A stretch of 64,000 nt of DNA, from the NCBI RefSeq assembly GCF_004358665.1, contig NZ_SMZR01000002.1:62001-126000 (forward strand), written 5' to 3'. Origin of the DNA: Jeotgalibacillus sp. S-D1 (lineage in GTDB: Bacteria > Bacillota > Bacilli > Bacillales > Jeotgalibacillaceae). The notes under the pieces were generated by a model. It was not told the DNA's origin, ran no database searches, and was given only the letters and a program-made list of their open reading frames with translations. Made by a program: the position numbers and the translations under genes. Positions 60,871-64,000 of the stretch are shown piece by piece. How positions within the stretch are numbered: position 1 is the first letter of the stretch; each line of letters opens with the position of its first letter.

Positions 60871-60884
60871 AGAACGTATATTCG
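60871..60884. promoter_or_regulatory. LexA/DinR-like box upstream of uvrBA
   Basis: AGAACGTATATTCG differs from the Bacillus SOS box CGAACNNNNGTTCG at two core positions. uvrBA is SOS-induced in Bacillus subtilis. I did not find a convincing -35/-10 pair around it. Confidence 0.55.
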
Positions 60885-60970
60885 TATAATATATTGGCAA
60901 GAATAGAATCCTTTAACAAAACAGAGCCTGATGAAAATAAACTCGGATGTCTTTTCTTATTGACAGCAAA

Positions 60971-61010
60971 AAAAAACACGGCGTTTACGAAACGCCGCGC
61001 ATTTTTTCAT
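60971..61010 (-). terminator. Terminator overlapping the end of csbA
   Basis: On the minus strand CGGCGTTT and AAACGCCG pair around CGT and are followed by GTGTTTTTTTTT. The last codons and stop codon of csbA make up the first arm and loop. Confidence 0.85.
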
Positions 61011-61230
61011 TATTTTGTTTCATATATCGGTTGGCAAACCAAAGGCCTAGTGTGAGAGAAGCGGCATCGACGATAATGATGAGCCAACTTCCAACATAGC
61101 CTTTATAAGACGATGCTGCAATCAATGCGATCGTTAGCAGCATTGCAATAAAACGGCTGTAGGTTACCCTTGTGAATAGAACCACTAAAAGTGCAGGGGC
61201 AAAGATAGCCAGAAGTAGTTTTGTGCCCAT
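60985..61230 (-). CDS. csbA: General stress membrane protein CsbA
   Basis: 81 residues from ATG 61230, with GAGGTGA upstream. Three hydrophobic segments (about 3-20, 27-43, 47-66) and a polar end. LLVVLFTRVTYSRFIA and YKGYVGSWLIIIVDAASL match CsbA (DUF2198). In Bacillus subtilis it is a sigma-B stress gene; no sigma-B promoter is visible directly before it here. It lies 36 bases after the HD gene and may be cotranscribed with it. Confidence 0.88.
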   Translation of the reverse strand: MGTKLLLAIFAPALLVVLFTRVTYSRFIAMLLTIALIAASSYKGYVGSWLIIIVDAASLTLGLWFANRYMKQNNEKMRGVS

Positions 61231-61266
61231 TCAATCACCTCGATTCATGCTTTCATCTTACGCACT

Positions 61267-61905
61267 TCAGTCTCCATCTGCAATAAGATTCTGGGTTATT
61301 TTACTTAATTCGCTTTGAGGAATGAATTTTTCTGCAAGCATATCCGGCAGAACGTCGCTAAGAAAGAATTGCACACTTTTCATCTCATTAAACTTCACAA
61401 TTGTGGTAAGTGCCTCCTGATATATTTCAAGAAAGATTGGCTCTGGATTTCCTTTTTGAATTTCCCCGAACGATTCATAAAGTAAATCAATTTTATCTGC
61501 GACAGATAAAATATTCCCTTCAAGCGTTGAATCCTTGCCTTCTTTAAATCTTTCCAAATAAATATCCTGATATGGTGCAGGAAACTCCTGCCTTACGAAT
61601 TTATGCGTCATTTCTTCCTCAACTTCGCTAAATAAACGATTTAATTCAGAAGATGCATATTTTACCGGGGTTTTAATATCACCGGTAAAAATCTCGGGAT
61701 AGTCATGGTTTAACGCCTTCTCATACAGTGATTTCCAATCCGGGTTTTTACCATGGTATTCTTCTACCGTCCCCAGGAATTGGGCAATTTTTGTCACCTT
61801 AAATGAATGGGCAGCAACGGTGTGCTCATTGTATTTAAACTTCCCCGGACAGCGATACAATTTTTCCATGTCTGATAAACTTTTAAAATAATGGTGAATG
61901 CCCAT
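61267..61905 (-). CDS. HD-domain phosphohydrolase, YfbR-like
   Basis: 212 residues from ATG 61905, with GGGAGAGG upstream. Metal-binding H..HD..D residues are visible: HTVAAHSFKVTKIAQFL (His near 34), ALNHDYPEIFTGDIKTPVKY (His-Asp near 67-68, then TGDIKTPVKY), and VADKIDLLYESF (Asp near 137). The overall order agrees with YfbR-type 5'-deoxynucleotidases, which act on deoxynucleoside monophosphates. No regulatory partner in the sequence; substrate is inferred by family. Confidence 0.82.
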   Translation of the reverse strand: MGIHHYFKSLSDMEKLYRCPGKFKYNEHTVAAHSFKVTKIAQFLGTVEEYHGKNPDWKSLYEKALNHDYPEIFTGDIKTPVKYASSELNRLFSEVEEEMTHKFVRQEFPAPYQDIYLERFKEGKDSTLEGNILSVADKIDLLYESFGEIQKGNPEPIFLEIYQEALTTIVKFNEMKSVQFFLSDVLPDMLAEKFIPQSELSKITQNLIADGD

Positions 61906-61993
61906 TAAATCCTCTCCCGATTTTATCTGATTTAGCCTATCTTAGCACCATGAGGGAATTGGGACAAGCTAAGAATGGTAAACAAAATAAAAA

Positions 61994-62027
61994 TAAACAA
62001 TCGAAGATGCACGCCTTCGATTGTTTA
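61994..62027 (-). terminator. Terminator of minJ
   Basis: TAAACAATCGAAG pairs with CTTCGATTGTTTA around ATGCACGC; on the minus strand TTTTTATTTTG follows. Confidence 0.88.
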
Positions 62028-62056
62028 CAGTTATACCGGAGAGATCACGCAAAAGC

Positions 62057-63247
62057 TTACGCACTATCCGGTGCAAATTCTCTCATACGGTCTTCAACCA
62101 TGATAATTCCGAGCTGGTGATGCTGGCCTTCGTGCAGCGCACGCTGAACATACCGCATTTCACCTTGCTGGTTAAGCACTTCAATTTTACAATGAACCCG
62201 ATTTTTTTGAAGTGCAGCGTATAGTTCCTGTTCATTTTTTACTGGCAGGCCATTTAATTTCTTAATAACCTCTCCCCTTGTTAATCCCATTTTATCAGCA
62301 GGAGTGCCAGGTATAATATCCACAATCATTACGCCATTTTCCCTGTTCATAAAATGATAGCCTGAATGGCGGCATATCGCCCTGGTTTTAAATGCTAAGA
62401 AAACCCGTCCGGCAAAAGCCAGTACAAAAGCTGCCAGGAATAAATAAGGAGCCCAGTAGCCTGCTACAGCCACAATTGTAACAAGTGCACTTAACCAGAC
62501 AACCTCCTGCGAAGCCTGGCGAATAACGGGAGCAGGCAGATCATGCACAATCGTTAATTGGAAACCGATAACAAATGGCACTGCTATCAGTGACCACGAT
62601 GTAGAACCAAAAGTAATGACAGGCCACCATCCGCTTATTGGTTCAATACTGCCTGCAGGAACAAGCAAGAATAACGGCACCAGCCACAATCGCTTCGTAA
62701 AAAATGCTCCTGCATTTAACCCTCTTGGCGTACGGATAATTCTCGGTGAAGTGCGTTTCTGCGCATTTACCCTCATTAATATACCTTCAGCAAAAAGCAA
62801 AATACCCATTATTATACTTGTAACGCCAATGACGCCTGGATCCTGAGCAGTTTCAGGAATCCATGCCGGCATTGTGACATCCAGATACGACAGACCATAA
62901 ACAATACCGGCCGCCAAAGGAATCACAAAGGCCGGAGAAAGTGCACGGAACTGCCAGGTCAGAACGCCTGCGAGCATAAGAAGACTTACCGTATAAATCC
63001 AGATAAGCGGTATTTCCACTCCAACTGTTAAAATTATTACGGAAAACAGTATTCCAAGAAGTAAACCCCAGCCTAACAAACTGGTCAACTCTACAGCCCA
63101 TGACTGCATTCCAATACGAATGTCTTTCCGTTCTCTTTTTACTCGCATAATACCTGCCGCGACAACCGCAATTATGGCTGCATAAAACACAGGGTTCAAC
63201 AATACTGCTGCTGCCCCATTACCGATTTCTTGAATCCACTCGTTCAT
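62057..63247 (-). CDS. minJ: Cell-division topology protein MinJ
   Basis: 396 residues from ATG 63247. About eight membrane segments fill residues 10-290, and a cytoplasmic PDZ domain follows (GVMIVDIIPGTPADKMGLTRGEVIKKLNGLPV, seen as IIPGTPADKMGLTRGEV near 315-331). This is the MinJ plan. It bridges DivIVA at the poles and septum to MinD and so places the MinCD inhibitor. It is next to ctpB, as in Bacillus subtilis. The ribosome site is weak (GGGTTG). Confidence 0.93.
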   Translation of the reverse strand: MNEWIQEIGNGAAAVLLNPVFYAAIIAVVAAGIMRVKRERKDIRIGMQSWAVELTSLLGWGLLLGILFSVIILTVGVEIPLIWIYTVSLLMLAGVLTWQFRALSPAFVIPLAAGIVYGLSYLDVTMPAWIPETAQDPGVIGVTSIIMGILLFAEGILMRVNAQKRTSPRIIRTPRGLNAGAFFTKRLWLVPLFLLVPAGSIEPISGWWPVITFGSTSWSLIAVPFVIGFQLTIVHDLPAPVIRQASQEVVWLSALVTIVAVAGYWAPYLFLAAFVLAFAGRVFLAFKTRAICRHSGYHFMNRENGVMIVDIIPGTPADKMGLTRGEVIKKLNGLPVKNEQELYAALQKNRVHCKIEVLNQQGEMRYVQRALHEGQHHQLGIIMVEDRMREFAPDSA

Positions 63248-63312
63248 TTTTTGAACACAACCCTTCTAATCTGTTTCCTGGTATGTAGATCCTGCATTCA
63301 CTAATGTAAATA

Positions 63313-63342
63313 AAAGGACCATTTAGCATCAAATGGTCCTTT
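63313..63342. terminator. Terminator between ctpB and minJ
   Basis: AAAGGACCATTT (63313-63324) and AAATGGTCCTTT (63331-63342) pair perfectly around AGCATC; on the minus strand TATTTAC follows. Confidence 0.85.
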
Positions 63343-63405
63343 CGAAAGGAAGATTCTGATTGTCTCTATTGTATCAAACTCAACATGACTCTTACATGAG
63401 AAATT

Positions 63406-64000
63406 TTACTCTTTCTCAGAGATAAATTGAAGAGCAGATTGCAGCTGCAGATCATTCTTTGGATTGTCTTTGTATGATTGAATAGCTTTATCGAGCTCTG
63501 TCAGGGTTGCTGTATTTGCTTCTCCGTTTTCTTTCAGGCCTGATTTCTTTTGGAAAGCAGTAATTGCTTTTTCAGTACTCGTAGAGAAGTAGCCATCTGT
63601 GCGATCCACTTCGTACCCGAGACCATTAAGTATATTTTGCAGCACAGCGACTTTCTCATCATTCATACCCTTTTTCAAAACTACAGCTGATTGCAGCGGC
63701 ACCAGTCCATATACAGGCGATTGCTTAACAGCAATTGTAGGTTCAATTCCTTTTTTATGAATCCACCGTTTATTTGGTGTCAGCCATTTTGACATTGTAA
63801 GTTTCATTTGACTGCCATCGCCCAATTCAAACGATTGCTGAACGGTGCCTTTGCCAAATGTTTTTTCTCCGATTAACGGATAGCCTTCAACCTCCTGCAT
63901 GCCGGCTGCTAAAATTTCCGCAGCAGAAGCACTGCCCCCGTCAATTAATGTAACAACAGGATAGTCTTTCTTTTCTTTTAACACAGACTTAAGGGGTTCA
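63406..64000 (-). CDS. ctpB: Carboxy-terminal processing protease CtpB (3' part, runs off the window)
   Basis: The last 197 codons of an S41 family protease; the frame is open to base 64000 and the start lies beyond it. LIDGGSASAAEILAAGMQE holds the catalytic serine and GEKTFGKGTVQQSFELGDG the lysine of the Ser-Lys dyad. WLTPNKRWIHKKGIEP also matches. A peptidoglycan-binding domain closes it (NDEKVAVLQNILNGLGYEVD, then GYFSTSTEKAITAFQKKSG). CtpB is secreted and cleaves SpoIVFA to activate sigma-K in spore-formers. Its place next to minJ supports CtpB rather than another Ctp. The PDZ domain is outside the window. Confidence 0.93.
   Translation of the reverse strand, partial: EPLKSVLKEKKDYPVVTLIDGGSASAAEILAAGMQEVEGYPLIGEKTFGKGTVQQSFELGDGSQMKLTMSKWLTPNKRWIHKKGIEPTIAVKQSPVYGLVPLQSAVVLKKGMNDEKVAVLQNILNGLGYEVDRTDGYFSTSTEKAITAFQKKSGLKENGEANTATLTELDKAIQSYKDNPKNDLQLQSALQFISEKE

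Overview
The window is a stretch of chromosome from a low-to-mid GC Gram-positive endospore-former type bacterium of the order Bacillales. The evidence is the gene order: ctpB-minJ, csbA-uvrB-uvrA, hprK-lgt-yvoD-ppaX-yvoF, hisZGDBHAFI, yvcD-trxB, yvcI-rapZ-yvcK-whiA-crh, clpP, cggR-gapA-pgk-tpiA-gpmI-eno, secG-est-rnr-smpB-ssrA. This is essentially the Bacillus subtilis order, nearly all read from the minus strand. Regulatory sites of Bacillus type can be read directly: a CggR operator, a CtsR box with sigma-A and sigma-B promoters at clpP, a BirA operator at bioY, and CodY-like and cre-like boxes at ilvD. I cannot name the species.

Layout. 1-1348: 5' part of ilvD (minus). 1692-13000: an accessory cell-surface polysaccharide locus. 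It contains a membrane UDP-sugar 4,6-dehydratase on the plus strand and, convergent to it, a nine-gene minus-strand operon (PglC/EpsL-type initiating transferase, Wzz-like protein, flippase, GT-C/polymerase-like membrane protein, two GT-B glycosyltransferases, PglD/EpsM acetyltransferase, PglE/EpsN aminotransferase, and a Rossmann-fold protein I do not recognise). Together these give a complete N,N'-diacetylbacillosamine-type route. 13000-17300: a mixed block with a YjbQ-family enzyme, a PilZ protein, a stand-alone SinI-like antirepressor, a DUF24/HxlR regulator, rlmN and an epoxide-hydrolase-like protein. 17371-21952: ssrA (tmRNA), smpB, rnr, est, secG. 22398-24138: a DrrA/DrrB-type ABC exporter (plus). 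24426-31930: lower glycolysis with its repressor CggR, then a thioredoxin-fold protein and tRNA-Arg. 32427-33026: clpP (plus). 33181-39640: crh, whiA, yvcK, rapZ, yvcI, trxB, yvcD. 40143-46671: the histidine operon. 46979-48652: a SurA-like lipoprotein and bioY. 48962-52872: the hprK operon. 53041-53739: a CwlC-like amidase. 53830-64000: a small membrane protein, yvlB-like, uvrAB, csbA, an HD phosphohydrolase, minJ and the 3' part of ctpB.

How it works together. Carbon-flux control is concentrated here: HPr kinase/phosphorylase, the pyrophosphatase PpaX that removes its product, the HPr paralogue Crh, the glycolytic repressor CggR, YvcK and RapZ all lie within 22 kb of the glycolytic operon. 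Quality control is a second theme (ssrA, smpB, rnr, clpP, uvrAB). Envelope biogenesis is a third (polysaccharide locus, lgt, secG, minJ, ctpB, amidase).

Unexplained structure. There is a pair of 130-bp intergenic repeats with imperfect terminal inverted repeats, and two smaller elements bounded by GGTTCATT/AATGAACC, one of which shares the GC-rich core of the 130-bp pair. A block of six degenerate 21-bp units with exact 21-bp periodicity can be read as heptapeptides. There is also a strong promoter with a structured leader in front of the single tRNA-Arg. The least explained protein is the Rossmann-fold protein at the end of the polysaccharide operon.
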